64,000 bases of DNA from CAYRFE01 sp964423645 [NCBI: uncultured bacterium] (lineage in GTDB: Bacteria; Macinerneyibacteriota; Macinerneyibacteria; Macinerneyibacteriales): contig CAYRFE010000018.1 of NCBI GenBank assembly GCA_964423645.1, positions 9,480 to 73,479 of the forward strand, in the 5' to 3' direction. Positions 32,701 through 47,700 of the stretch are shown here, in pieces. The position numbers and the translations under genes are program-made. Position 1 is the stretch's first letter, and each line of letters starts with the position of its first letter. The notes beneath the pieces were generated by a model. That model did not search any database. It had not been told where the DNA came from and saw only the letters and a program-made list of their open reading frames with translations.

Positions 32701-35700
32701 TTTTGAGCGGTTTCTGTGATCACGCGATGAAGATTACCGTTCTTTACGAGTGCGATTGTAAACAGCCCTGTTATATTACTTGACCACTCAATCACGATGT
32801 CACTGTCATGCGTAATCGATGAAGCAATCGCGTGCACGGTAAGATATGATGTCGCAATTTCAACAATGTTGCTAAACGGCGATGCGGTGTAGTTGTTGAC
32901 CGCACGTACGCGATAACGGTATACACCGGCTATAACATCCGTATCTGTAAACTGCGTTGTATTCGCAGAAACAGTGCCGATTGCGCTAAAAACATCACCG
33001 TTATAAGATCGTTCTATAATAAATGACGATTCATTATCTGACAAATCATTCCAACGCACCGTCACTGCTGATTCGATTGATGAAAATTCTGCCGTTACCG
33101 TATCGGGAGCAGTAATAAACGCCGGTAGTATTTCTATGGTACCTTCAGATGTATCCTGTAATGTTTCAATTGCGGCGGAGGTTATGCGAATACGATACCC
33201 GCCCTGCGGTGTGACGCTGTCGGGCACACGCCATGTATACGAACCGCTTACACGACCGATCTCCGCTATGGTGATCGGCGATTGATCATCATGGAGTAAT
33301 TCTAAACGCACGAGTCCGTCGATATTTCCATCCCACGAAACGGTGTACTCGTGACGTTGACGCCAGCTCTGTGCAACGAGCGGTGATGTCAGTTGCAGCC
33401 CGTAGACGGTCATCGTTGCCGTATTACTTTTTTCTGACAATGAATGATCGGTAAAAGCGGCTACGGTATACGTATACTCACCGAAATCAACACTCGCATC
33501 CGTATAGGCGACCGTATCGGCAGGCACATCGGCGATCTTTACTGATGGTGCCTGTCCTTTGCTGCGGAATATCGAAAAACCTGTCTCGTTGTGTGCATTG
33601 TCTTTCCAATGCAATACCACGGCGTTGCTGTTCAGCGCCGGTTCTGCACGAAGTTCCGAAGGCGCATACAACAGCTCTGGCTGTATACTGAACGGTGACG
33701 CACTTTCTCCGAATATATGCGTCGAAACAGTATCGGTAATACGAATTGTATACATTGCGTTTTCAATATCAAACGGCACAGCCCACTCAAAACTTCCGTC
33801 GCTTTCAGTTGATTCGACAATTTCCCGTATAACCGTGTCGCCTTGGCGTAATTCTATACGAACATTGCTGTCTGTATTGTCCGTCCATGTGATCATATAG
33901 GTTGAACCCTTACGCCATACCTGTCCGTTCTGAGGTGATGCAAGCGTAATGTATTTTTTCGCGACGGTAAATTGCGGGCTTTCTGCAGATTGAGAAGGAT
34001 TAGAAGCACTTGTTACCCGTAGTGTAAAAGTGCCTGCCAAATCTGATGGGATATCCCATTCAAATTGCCCGTTGTTTTCAATGTTTTCTGCGATGGTCGC
34101 TACCAAAACACCTTGAGCATATACGCGAACAGAGACATGACTGTCAACGGCATCGATCCATCGAATCATCTGACGTGTATCTCCCACCCATTGTGTGCCT
34201 TGCGACGGCGATGTGATCGAAATATAATCTTTTTCGGTGATCGTAAATACTTCATTCGACTCATCGAAGAGATTAGGATTATCAACACTTATAATTTTTA
34301 CACGATATTGCCCGGGCGGTAGTGTATCTGCGATGGTCCATGCGTATGTTGTAGTAGCTGAAACAGTTTGGGTGATCGGATAAACCGCCCCGTCTGCAGC
34401 AACACAGGTAATAATGACGCTTCCTGCGATACTCTGTGACCACGTTATTGAATGTTGTGTACCCTGTTTCCATTGTTCTCCGCCATTTGGTGCACTCACA
34501 GTGAGCGTGTCTTTTCGTATAGTAAATATGTGAGACTCTGCTGTTTTTTCGCCGTCAATAACGCTTGTGATGCGCACGCTATATCCTGTGCCGCCGACAA
34601 CACTCATCGGCACCGTCCATGTACACGAGCCGTTACTTTCAGTTGATGCCGCAATCACCGCGTCAACCGATCCGTTTTTCATAAGCTCTATCCGTACGTT
34701 TTCATCAATCGAATCACTCCATGTGATCGCATGAGTCATTCCTGCAACCCAAAGCTGTGACACGACAGGTGTCAAGACGGTTATGTATTCTTTTGCAATC
34801 ATAAAAGAGGCAGATTCAGCTGTTTTAGCGGTGTCGTCAACTGAGGTGATACGAATCGAATACTGCCCTGCGGCAAGCACTGCAGGCACCGGCCAATAAT
34901 ACGAGCCGTTGCTGTCGGCTGTTGCGATGAACGAAACAACACTGCCGTTCTGCACCAATTCAATATGTACCTGCTCCGCTATGCTATCCTTCCATATGAT
35001 CTCATAGGTCTTTCCCGTATATACTTTTTCTTGTTCCGTCGGCTTCAGGATGGAAATAAACGCTATCGCAACCGCACTGCTCTCGGCGTATTCAGACACG
35101 GTATATACATTGCGTGCCGCGACGCGATAGTGATAGACACCTGCCGCGTTTCGAACCGCACTCCACGAAGAGCTGTTTGCAGGAAGAGTAGCGACCGATA
35201 TCCATTGCCCGTCATTCATACGTTCTTCAACAATATATTCAGTTTCATTCTGAGCCTTATCTGTCCATTGTACACGCACCATACCGTCAACAGCAGTATA
35301 TACTGCGGAGAGCGATTCAGGCATTGCCACTACCGACGGTGTTAACGTAAACGACGCATCGCTACTGTCATGGAGTGCGGAGTTATCAACAGATACGACT
35401 TTCACGGTATAACTGCCTGCAGGAACCGTTGCCGGAATGCTCCACGTGTAAGAGTTGGCATTCACGATATTTTCCGCAATGACGGCAATAATCTCATTTC
35501 CTTGCAGCAATTCAAGACGCACTGCACTTCCCGTTGAATTCTGCCACCGTATAACTGGTTTTTCATCAAGCGACCACGACTCCATCCCGTTTGGTGCGGT
35601 AAGCGTAATCGCATCATGCATTACGGTAAACGGAGCAGAAATCACTGTTTTTTCGCTATCGACAACACTTGTTATACGTATGCGATACGTATCGGATGCC

Positions 35701-38700
35701 GATAATGCAGGATCAATGGTCCATTGCCATTGTCCGCTACTCGGCACGGATGCTGCAAGTTCTACCGCCGGGTCATTTCCGCGGAGCAACTCAATACGCA
35801 CATTCTCATCTATAGCATCATTCCATGTAATAGTGTATGCAGTACCTGCTCGCCAATTACTCCCCGCATGCGGTGTGATCATAGTAATGTGTGCGTATTC
35901 TTCTATAGTAAACTGTTCGCTTTCAGAGATCACCTCAGGCATATCGATACTTGTGATACGAATACGGTATGAATTACCCGCCGGTATATCCGTCGGCACC
36001 GTCCATTCATGATGTCCGTCACTCGGTGTAGTATCGGCGATCATCGTAACCGTATCAGTATGTACAAGTTCTATACGCACGTTCCCGGGCAATGAATCAT
36101 TCCATGTAATACTGTGACGGTTCCCCTTCATCCACGCATCATTGCTGACAGGTGTAATGAGCGTAATGAACGGATGTGTGACGGTTATGGTCGGTGTTTG
36201 TGTATATTGTGTCATATCCGACATGCTCACCACACGGATAGAATAGTGTCCGTCGACAGTATCTTCGGGGATCGCCCAACTATATTCACCGCTGTTTGCC
36301 GTAGATTCTTCCAAAACACGTATCAACCCCTGCGAGTTGCGCAATTCGATACGTACAAACGAATCAACGGTATTAGTCCAGCGAATTACCTGCGTCTGCC
36401 CTGTAAGTCTGCTGACCGCAGAAGTCGGCTCGGTAATCGTGAGATAATTTCCGGGAATGATCGTAAAGCTCCCACTTTCTTGCGATGCGGTGCCGTCCGC
36501 CATACTCAGCCCGAGCGTGTAACCGCTTCCTGCAGCAATTGCCGTCGGCACTGTCCATGCAAATGATTTGTTCTGTGCATTGACTTCGGCGATCGTTCTG
36601 ACTTCCATGCCGTACTGCAACAACACAATGCGTGTCAAACCGCTGCAGTTGGTCGCCCATGTGACGGTATGCACATTTCCCTGACGCAACACAGCGCCTT
36701 CAGCAGGCGAAGTGCAGGTGATAAAGCGTTTCTCTATGGTGACCATATTACTGATCGTGCGTACAAGAGAATTATTGTCACTTGTAATACTGAGTGTATA
36801 TCCCGTCGTGTGTGAAAGACCTGTCGGTACCGACCATATCGCCGACGATGCGATCGTGGCTTCTGCAATGGTGTGTATGATCTCACCGTCACGCTCCAAG
36901 CATACGGTAACCGGATCATTATTAAGTCGTGACCATTGCACTGTATACGTGGTCGCTTCTCTCACTGTGAGAGCTGTGTTGGGTGTGGTAAACGTATAAT
37001 ATTGTCCGTATGCGATCGTAAACGGTTCACTGACGCCGATTACTGCGGGATCGGCGACACTCACGGCACGAATATATGACTGCGTATGCGGTGTGATCGA
37101 GTACGGTATCGTCCACGCAAAACTTGAACCGCTCTGCACCGTACCGAGAACGGTCACGGCTCCGTCCTGAAGCAGTTCAATACGAACTGCGCCGCTGACA
37201 ATACCCGTCCAACGAATCGTGCGATTCTCACCCTGTTTCCATACCCACCCGTTCGAAGGTTCACTCACTGCAAGTGCGGGGGCTGCGATTCTAAAGGTCG
37301 GGCTGAATCCCGTTTTAAAAGCATCTTCAACCGAAGTGATCTTGATACGATAGGAGTCGACGGGAATCAGTGTTTCATCCGGCGTCCATACATACGTACC
37401 GTTACTCGGCGCTGATGCGGTAATTTCTCTTACTAAAGTATCCCCATTGTATACCGTAATCATCACATTTTCACTTATTTTATCTGTCCATCGGATCTCA
37501 TACGGAGCACGATGTACGATCGTTGATCCTTGCGTAGGCGCCGTTACGGTAATATATGTACCGAAGGTGATCGCAAACGGCTCGCTTATGGCAGCAATGC
37601 CGCTGTCGTCAACTGCAGAAACACGAATACGGTATGTGCCGGTCGGCTGTTGTAACGGGATCGCCCATGTATACTGCTTTGCAGAAACAGCGTCTGAGAG
37701 TGAAGTGACCGTCTCGTCTTCAGCAATAAGCTCTACACGCATCGTTTTGTTACTGTTCGTCGTCCACGTAATAGTGTGTGTAGTGTCCTGCTGCCACTGT
37801 GCACCGCTCGTAGGAGATGCAAGAGTGATAAACGGAGCGTCTATCGCAAATAACGGGCTTTCTGCGTATTTCAACGGATCAAGCGTGCTCTCAACACGAA
37901 TACGATAATCGTTGCCTACGACACTGTCGGTCGGCACTGTCCAAGAAATGCTCTGCTCGGCGGTAGATGCGGAAAGTGTCTGAATATGCATGCCGTTTTT
38001 CAGTAATGAGACCTCAACAGGCTCTTCACATTTATCGGTCCAAGCAACGGAATACGTCTGCCCCATTACCCAACGATCATTTGCTTTCGGCGAAGAGATC
38101 GCGATATAATCTCCGAGAATGACATTGAAATCCGCACTTTCTGCCTCAACTGATGGATTAACTGCCGACGTCACACGAACACGGTAAATACCAAGCTGTT
38201 GTGCCAGGGGTATATGCCATTGCATGGTCTTTGATGTGAGATTATCAGCAATTACAGACACCGCTTCATTGTCACGCAAGAGCTCAACACGATATGCACC
38301 CGGCACATTACTTGTCCATGTAAGTGCATGCACGGTGTCTTGTTTCCACTGTTGAACCACTGCAGGCGACGTGATGCTCAATACCGGAGCTTCAATGGTG
38401 AATACACCCGAAACCGCATGTTTCAGCACATCCTCAGTGCTTTCTACGCGAATCGAGTAATCCTGTGCAGGCACACAATCACTCGGGACAATCCATGTAT
38501 ATTCATTACCGTTTACAGAGGCTGCTATGTCTCTCAGCAGTTCATTACCCTTGTAAAGAGTGATTTTTGACGGTTCAGAGTACTTATCGGTCCAAGCAAT
38601 GGTCATCGGGAATCCGTGAACCGCTTTCGTTCCTGTTGCAGGAGATGCGATGTGTACGTAGTCGCCGAACACAACGCTGAAATGCTCACTCGTTCCCAAA

Positions 38701-41700
38701 ACCGTCGGATGATCGAGTGCCGTAATGCGCAACGAGTACGTGTCGCCAAGCGGTTGATTGAGCGGCATATGATAGTCGTAATATAACGCGCTTGTCCCGT
38801 TATGCAGAACCGCAACAAGCAGCCCGTCGCGTAACAACTCGATCTTTACCGGACCGCTTACGTTCTTCGTCCACGAAATACGCTGCAGTGTGTCCTGCTT
38901 CCATGCTATGGCAGTCGGCTGTGTAATCGTAAGATCATTGCGTTGTATAGTAAAAGCACCGCTTTGTGCGAATTGCGTGCCGTTCACTTTACTGACCACG
39001 CGTATGCGATAACCGGCACCCGATGTCACACTTTCGGGCACTTTCCATGTATATTCGCCGTTATTCACGACATTATCCTGAATAATCTGAACTCGGACAC
39101 TGTCTTTCCATAATTCAAGCCGCACAAACGCATCAACTTCATTTGTCCACGTAACAGTATACGAATTCCCCACTCGCCAATCGGCATTGGTGACAGGAGC
39201 AGTCACGGTAATATACGGTTTGACCGCAATAGTAAACGATTCGGAAACACCTTTCACCGATGTATCGTTTTTGTTGACGGCGACTACCGTATAATCATTA
39301 CCGGGTTCACATGAGTAAGGAATTGTCCATGTAAACGATGAGCCGACGACTGTTTCGGCAATTTGTGCATACTGCGTGCCACCTTTATAGAGATGAAGCG
39401 ACACAGGTTCATTGCTGTTTGAAGCCCATGACACGGTATAAGCAGTATTCAAATACCATTCATTCCCGCTTTTCGGCGCGTTCATCGCAATATATTTCGG
39501 GCGAATTTCGCATAACCCGCTCATTGTAAATTTCTGCGCATCAGACACTGCACTGATTCGAATTTGATATGCGGTACTTGCAGGAATACCGGCAGGGATA
39601 TTCCACACATACGAACCGTCCCCCTCGGTGGAGGCGACAATTGTCTGTTCATACGCACTGTTCGCATACAAGTCGATACGCACCGGTTCACGAAGTTTAT
39701 CAGTCCATATAATTTCAAGCGGCGTATTCGCAATAAGCTTATCCCCTGTTTTCGGCGCTGTCACGGTAAAGTAACTGCCCATACCGATACTGAACACCGT
39801 GTCACTTATATCATAGACATGCTCGTAGACCGTATTGGTAATGCGTATACGATAATCATCACCTGTCGGAATATCAAATCCCGGATGCCACGTAAATGAC
39901 TTTGTATCGGCTGTACTTGAGGTAATGATCGTAAAGAGGTTATTGCCTTTATACAGCTCGATCTTTAACGGATCAGTGGTCGTACTCGACCAACGAATTA
40001 CGTAATCGGTATCTTGCGGTATCGTCACAACCGTATTCGGCGCACTGACAGTAATTGTATCGCGAATAATTGTAAATATCTTACTGAAAGAATACTGCGC
40101 CGAGTTGTAGTTTGAAATAACCTTTATACGATATGAACTTCCCGGTATCACCGAGTCGGGAATTGTCCAATCAAACGTACCGTCGTTCGGTGTCGATTCA
40201 TGGATGACGACAACTCTTTCTGTCGCATTCCACAATTCAAGCGCGACATCGGTATCGACATCGTTTGTCCACGAAATACTATGCGTGCGCCCGATTCGCC
40301 ATTGAGCATTCTGGACCGGCACTGTGCATGCCACGTAATCGCGTAGTGCTATAATAAAATCGGTATCGCTCACATCGGCGACATTTTCTTCAACGACAGT
40401 AAGCGCGATACGATAATCCTGTGCCGCTGCTATGTCGATAGGGATAAACCATTTCCATGATTTTGATGATGCAGCCACCGTTGCAAGAGTCCGAATCACC
40501 GTATTATTTTTCATAAGGTCGATTCGCACTTGCCCCAATAGATTTGTTTCCCAGGTAACGAGCAATTCTGTATTTTGCTTTGCAATAAGAGACGAGTTTG
40601 GTGCTGTTACGGTAATAAACTTGTCACGCACCGTAAACGGCGCATCGCTCATATCAGAATGTCCCGGCATGGCAGGGCTTGAAATACGTATTCGGTACAC
40701 ACCGGTTTCATCAAGTATACTCGGCACAGTCCACACAAATGAACCGGTATTCGCAGCTGTCGCGGTGATTAGTGAATCAAATGCATCATTTTTATACAAT
40801 TCTAGCACCATATTATTACCGACAATACTCTCCCACCGTATATCATATGCAGCTCCGCGAATCAGCACTTCGCCATTATTGGGCGCAAGAAGAGTGAAAT
40901 AACGCGGATCTTCTATAGCAAACAATCCGTTGCTCACCGCGCTCACCGTATACGAATCCTCACGGCGTACACGAATAGAATAGTCTGCGGCAGTCTCAAG
41001 CTCAAAAGGTACCGTCCATTGATACGACTGTACATCAACGGCTGCTGTTGTAATGACATTCTGAACCAAATTGTTGCGAAGCAACTCAATGACCACCGGT
41101 ATTTCACAATTGTCATCCCATGCGATAGTATATATTTTTCCTTTTTCCATACGCTGTCCGTTGATCGGTGACTGAATCGTAATAAACGGCGCGAATTTCG
41201 TAGTAGCAGTAACAGTATCACTTTTGGGACCATATTCCCAATCATCGGGTATCGCCGACATTTTTATTGCATAGGATACTACAAAATAATAGTCGGTCGA
41301 TGGTCTGAGATTTCGTACCAATACACGTGTGTCGGTCAAGGAATTTGTAATCACATATGAAGTGAACGAACTTGGATGAAGCCCATAATAGACCACATAC
41401 TTACTTCCCTCCGGTAATTCCGGTACCTGATCCCATGACACAAGGATCTCCGATTCGGAAATTGCTTCAGCACACACATTCTGAGGTGCTGTGCGTTGGT
41501 TACGCCAATCCTGATCGGCACCTTCCGAACCGTCATCGCCGTCTAAAAATTCTCTGACAAGAGAGTCATCGCATACTAAACGGTTGCCTTTTGTTCGTAT
41601 ATCGGGAATGTCTCCTTCTCCGCCGCCTGTACCGGATCCGTCACCCAGGTCAGCCCCGATATCGGCAAATTCCGGCGGGTATGTACCGTAAATATCATTA

Positions 41701-44700
41701 TCACGTATATCAAATTCCTTTGCTTTTCTCAAATTACCGACACTCGCCGGTATACATCCTGTGATACCATTATCGCTGATCTTGAACGATTCCATGTCAT
41801 CCCATTCACTGAATTCATCGTCCATATCACCGATATCGCCATTGATTTCATTATCGCTTAGATCAAGGGCGGTAAGCAACCTTAACCCTGTCAGATCAGG
41901 CAATTCACCCTGTAACCGCATACCCTGCAGGCGAATAGCCGTAACATGATGATTTTGAACCGTTACACCGTACCATAGATGTTCGGTCCCGTGTTCATTG
42001 AATGAACCATCTGACTTCTTCCAGTTATCGTTATGTATCCACGTGTCACCGTTACATTGTGTATAGAGTCGCAGCAATGCTTCGCGCTCTTCGATCGGAA
42101 TGCGCGGGAATTGAATATTGAAATCACCCGTACCATCATCGAAAAGTGTGGGTGACTCAAGACTCGTTACTCGTACACGGTATCCGTCTCCGAAGGTGAT
42201 CCACGAAGGCACTAACCACTGAAGATCGCCGCTTTTGGGTGCATTGGCGGCTATGGTAGTGACAAAACTGCCGTCTAAAAAGAGTTCGACCTTCACATTC
42301 CCGTCGATAATTGATTCCCATCGTATCGTATAGGTCTTTGAAGCTTCCCATACCGTAGTGCTCTGCGGTTCCAGCAACGCGATCACTTTGTCGGCAATAC
42401 GCAAAAATCCCGTTCTGTCCGTCACACAATCAAGATTGCTTTGCGGGGTAATTCGGAAACCATATCCCGAATCATTAGGTATATCGGCAGGTATTGTCCA
42501 CACGAAACTACCGTTATTCGGAGCATTATCGGCTAGTACTCGTACGATATCGTTATCGTGCACCAGTTCAATCGCGACAGTACCGCCGATATTACTCTCC
42601 CATCGTACCGTATACTCGGTATTGACACGTGCCAGTTCAGATTGTCCCGATGAAGTAATGATACAATACGGAGTGGTCATATCGTAGATGAATTCCTCAC
42701 TCTCCGCAGACAGCAACTCATTTTTCTGATCACCGTGAATAGCCGTACGGGTTGATACTTTGAAGTAATAGGCCGCAGCATTCGTATCACAATTTGTGAT
42801 CGTCAATTTGCCCGTTGACGGTATTATGGCCTCAAACGGATAATACCCCTGTGAAGTGCCATAGTGCACTGTATATGATACGTACGGTTCATTCGGAAGT
42901 TTTGTCTGTAATGTCAGTAAAATTTTACCTGTTCCGGCAGGCGTGGCGATTAACCCCTTTACCGGTAAAGTTTGTGTATATTCCCAATTTTCAAATTTTT
43001 GATTCACAAACGCACGAAGTGTATCTCCTTCAACAGTCAATTGATTATAATGAATGCTCGATCGATTTTTATTCAACTTTGTCAAATTTGACATACTTTG
43101 CGGTAATGTCCCGCTCAATTTGTTTGATTGCAGTATGAGTGATTCAAGATTGGTACATGAGCCAAGTGATTCTGGAATTGCTCCCGTGAGTCTGTTCCCC
43201 GAAAGCACAAGCTCTGTAAGCTGAGCGCAGTAGGCAATATCTGAAGGAATGTCTCCACTGAACTCGTTATTTGCCAACAGAAGACGTTTCATTTGCGTAC
43301 AGTTGCTCAATGCAGCAGGAATAACCCCGCTCAGCTGATTATCGCTCATATCTACATATTCAAGTTGTGTGCAATTTCCTATATGTGCAGGTATTGTGGA
43401 CGTCAATTGATTATTATTCAAGAGCAACACATTAAGTTTCGTGCAATTCCCTAAGGTAGGCGGAATAATCCCGATTAAATTCATCGCACTGAGATCAAGA
43501 TGGCGCAACAAGGGCAAATTCCCGATTTCTGAAGGGATTGTATTTCCCACCCCATAGTTGTATGACAACCGCAATTCCTCAAGTTGTGAGAGCAACCCTA
43601 TTGACGCAGGTATTCTTCCCGTAATACCGTTATCGCGCAAATCTATTTTTTTAATATAAGGAAATTTTTCCAACAGATGCAGTATCGCACCGCTCACCTT
43701 ATTACCCGGTAATTCTATAGCGGTGACATTGGTGCCGTTTAGTGTCACACCATACCACGTGCCGTGAGTACCGCGTTCATTCGGTGTCCCGTCTGGTTTA
43801 CGCCAGTTTTGTTTATTTCTCCAACTGCTTCCCTGCGACAGAGTGAAAAGCTCACACAGTGCCAGATACTCATCCAACGGATACGGATTCTCGACGACAG
43901 TAATATGTCCGCTTATTGCAGACACACTCGGTTCATCCACAGATGTAACACGCACAAGATATTCAACGGACGGTTGAATATCCTCAGGGAGTCGCCATAT
44001 ATAGTTGCCGTTGTTTGGTGTACTTTCAGCAACAACATGGGCGACGGTCGAATCCCGCATGAGCTCAAGTTTTACAGGCGACGTAAGCGTGCTTGTCCAT
44101 TTTATCTCCGCTGAACGCCCCTGCATCCATTGTACCGTAACAGGAATGACAGAAATGTTTTTGCCTTCAATGGTAAACGTATGATCACTCAGATCGTAGA
44201 GTGTATTATCGTCCGCACTTACTATACGTATTTTATACCCGGTACTTTCGGGGAAGTTTTCGGGTATTGTCCACTCATACTCCCCGTCACTTGCCGTCAT
44301 CGGTTCGATGATTCTGCTGAAATAGTTGTGATTATATAATTCTATTTTCACATTCGCATCGATCGTATCATGCCAGGTAATAGTGAGACGGTCTCCTTTT
44401 TTCAGTACTGCTGGAAGATTCGGATAAGTAATTTCAATATAATTGTCGCCTTTTGTTCGAAACGATGCGACCGATGAAAAATTGCTCGTAATCGCATTTT
44501 TCTGCTCGTCATGTGCGGGAGTAAATGACGCAACTGCGTAATAATACATCGTCTCGCCGCTTAAGCCTTCTATCATATATGATATTGCATTTTTATCGGC
44601 AGTATGCACTTCGCCTGTAAGATTTGCAGGATCGGTACCGTAACGCACGATATAATACCCGCCGTTATACCGATTTTTGATTGGAAGCCACGAAATACTC

Positions 44701-47700
44701 GCCTTGTCTTTCAAAACCATAGCGGTGCTTACGTGCGCAGGCGTCACCGTCTGCAACACATCCCAATCTGGTTGCTTTGCATCCATAAAGGCTTTCACCG
44801 ACACATTCGTGGTGAAAAGCGCATTATCGCGAATATCTATTGTGTTTGTATTCAATGCCGTGCAATTCATAATGCTAGAAGGAATCTCTCCGCTGAAGGC
44901 ATTATTTCTCAAATTGAATCGCTTCAATTTATACAGATAACCGATCCTTCCCGGAAGAACCCCGCTAAACGTATTATTTGAAAGATCCGCTTCTTCAAGG
45001 TTTTCCATATCACATAACGAATCAGGCAATTGACCTTCAAGAAGATTGTTATGCACATACAAAAATTTGAGCGCATGCAACCCGCCTAAAGAACCCGGTA
45101 ACGTGCCCGACAGTGCATTACGTTCCAGTTTGAGTGTCTGTACATTTTCGAGGTTGCCGAGCGATTCGGGAATACTCCCTGTCAACGCATTGTTGTTCAG
45201 ATACAAGTCCTTAAGTTTTGTAAGTGATCCGATAAATGACGGTATTTCACCGCTTAATCCTGTGCCTTCAAGACGCAAGCTTTCGAGATTGGTCAGTTGT
45301 GCAAGTTCTTGCAAAAGAACACTCGCGAGAGTATTATTCCCCAACTGTAACACCCGTAGCATCGGGAAATTACCGATTTCAGGCGGCAAGGTACCGTTAA
45401 GATTGTTGTCAAATAGACATATTTCAACCACATGATCATTCTCGACACGAATACCCGTCCATGTACCTTCGGTACCGCGGTCACCGAATTTTCCGTTCGG
45501 TTGGATCCAGCCGTTTTTATTTTTCCATGAAGTCCCTTTCGTCGCGGCAAACAACGCAAGAAGCGCATCACGTTCCGATTTGGGGAACGGATTGTCGATG
45601 ACGGTAAATGTCGCTGCGCTCACTGCAATAAGTGACGGTTTCTCAACCGACGTTATGCGAATACGATAGTCGGCGGCAAGCGGCATATCTTCACGTATCT
45701 GCCATGAATATACCCCGCTACTCGGTGCAGAGTCGGCAACGACTTCAGATACCCCATCATTGCGTACTAATTCGATACGTACTGCACCGTCAAGATTATC
45801 CTGCCATGTGATCGCCTTGGTCGTACCTATCATCCATTGTTCGGAACCTTGCGGCTGTGTTATCTGTAGGAAACTTGCTTCTTTTATCGCAAACGGACGC
45901 TCGCTTTGTGACATAAACCGCGAATCACCGATATGAGTAATACGAATACGGTAGTCGTTACCTGCCGCTGTATTGTCGGAAATGATCCATTCATAGGACT
46001 CCCCCTCGACCGAATCGGCAATTGTTTGCACAACCTCCGCACCTTTCACAAGCTCAATTTTTACGGGACCGTCAACACCGCGCATCCATGTTATCGGATA
46101 GGTAGTGCCGCATTGCCAACGTTCCGTACCGTTGGGTGAGGTGAGCACAAGTCCATGCACAAACGTAAGCGAAGCCGATTCAGTGCTGATAAGTTCATTG
46201 ACCTGTTCATCATGTGCAGGTGTATACGTCGCTACTCTGATATGCCATACACGGTTGAGAGCCGCATACGTAAGCGGCAACGTTGCAGTCGACTTGCTGT
46301 CCGTCACTGCATACATCGAAAGATCGGTGTCATTCGGATCAAGCCCGTAGCTGACGCGGTAATACCCGCCGTCACCCGTATACGCGATCGGTTGCCACGA
46401 CACAGTGATGCCTGTATCTGCAGGTGTTGCCGTTATCGCGCTCGGAGCAATGGTTTGGGACGCAAGAAGCGTAGGATCGATACCGTTCAAACGGTCGATC
46501 AGCGCAGTATCGTGTGTCATGAGCATATTGTAGGATATATCGATCGTCGCATTCTGGTTCATCGCGATCGATGTCGGAATGATCCCTTGTAACGCATTAC
46601 ACTGCAACGCAACAGACGTAAGTTTTCCTGTGTTACCCAATGTGGCAGGCAAAGCACCTGTCAATCGGTTGTACGACAAATGCAATATGGTGAGCGACGG
46701 ATAATTACCGGTCGGGATTGTGCCGATCAGTTGGTTATACGACAGATCAAGCTGCTGTAATTTGGGAAGAGAACCGATTGCAGGAATAGTACCGCTGAGC
46801 GAGTTGTGAGAAAGACACAGCACTTCACAATTCGTCATTGCCGTGAATCCACTCGGTAGTGCTCCGCTCAATGCATTGTGCGACACATCGAAATACACCA
46901 TCGACGTTAACGCCGAGATATCGGGTATCACACCTGCAATGCTGTTATGCGAGACATCTAATACGGTCAATTGACGCAAAAATTTCATCGTTGAGGGCAA
47001 TGCACCGGTCAAGGTATTGTTATTCGCTCTGAATACTGAAAGTTGCGGGCAACCGCCGATATCAACAGGTATCACCCCGGTCAGCGCATTGTCGGCAACA
47101 TTCAATTCTTTTAAGAACGGTAAATCACTCAACCCCGGTAATGTTCCGGTAAGATCATTGTTGTTGAATACCAGTTTTGTTACATGCCCGTCCTCTATTG
47201 TTACACCGTACCACGATGTTTCCGTACCGACAGGACTGAAAGCCCCATCCTGCTTCCAACCGGATTTGTTTGTCCAGCTGTCACCACCCGTTGCGGTATA
47301 GAACGCGATAAGTGCTGCACGTTCGGTGTCGGGTATTACATCAGGTACTATATAAAACGGCACTGAAGATTCCGCAACAATGTTCGAATATTCGGTACTT
47401 GCAACACGCATGGTATAATTACCGATGAGCGGTTGCTGCATACGATAGATATCGTAGGCTTCTTCAGGTTTCAATGCACGATTCCATACGGCCGCTTCAT
47501 CGATACGACCTTCAAATCCTGTAGAGGAAAAACCTCTTCCGAACCAAAGATTCGTGTTGGTAAGATTAAGCGGTGTCTGAACCTGTAATGTATTTGCACC
47601 GTTCACAAACACCGTCAGCGCAACACCGTCGTAGGTGAATGTGATATGTGTCCATTGATTGGATGAGATCGACGGTATGGTGTGAGTTATTGAACCGATC

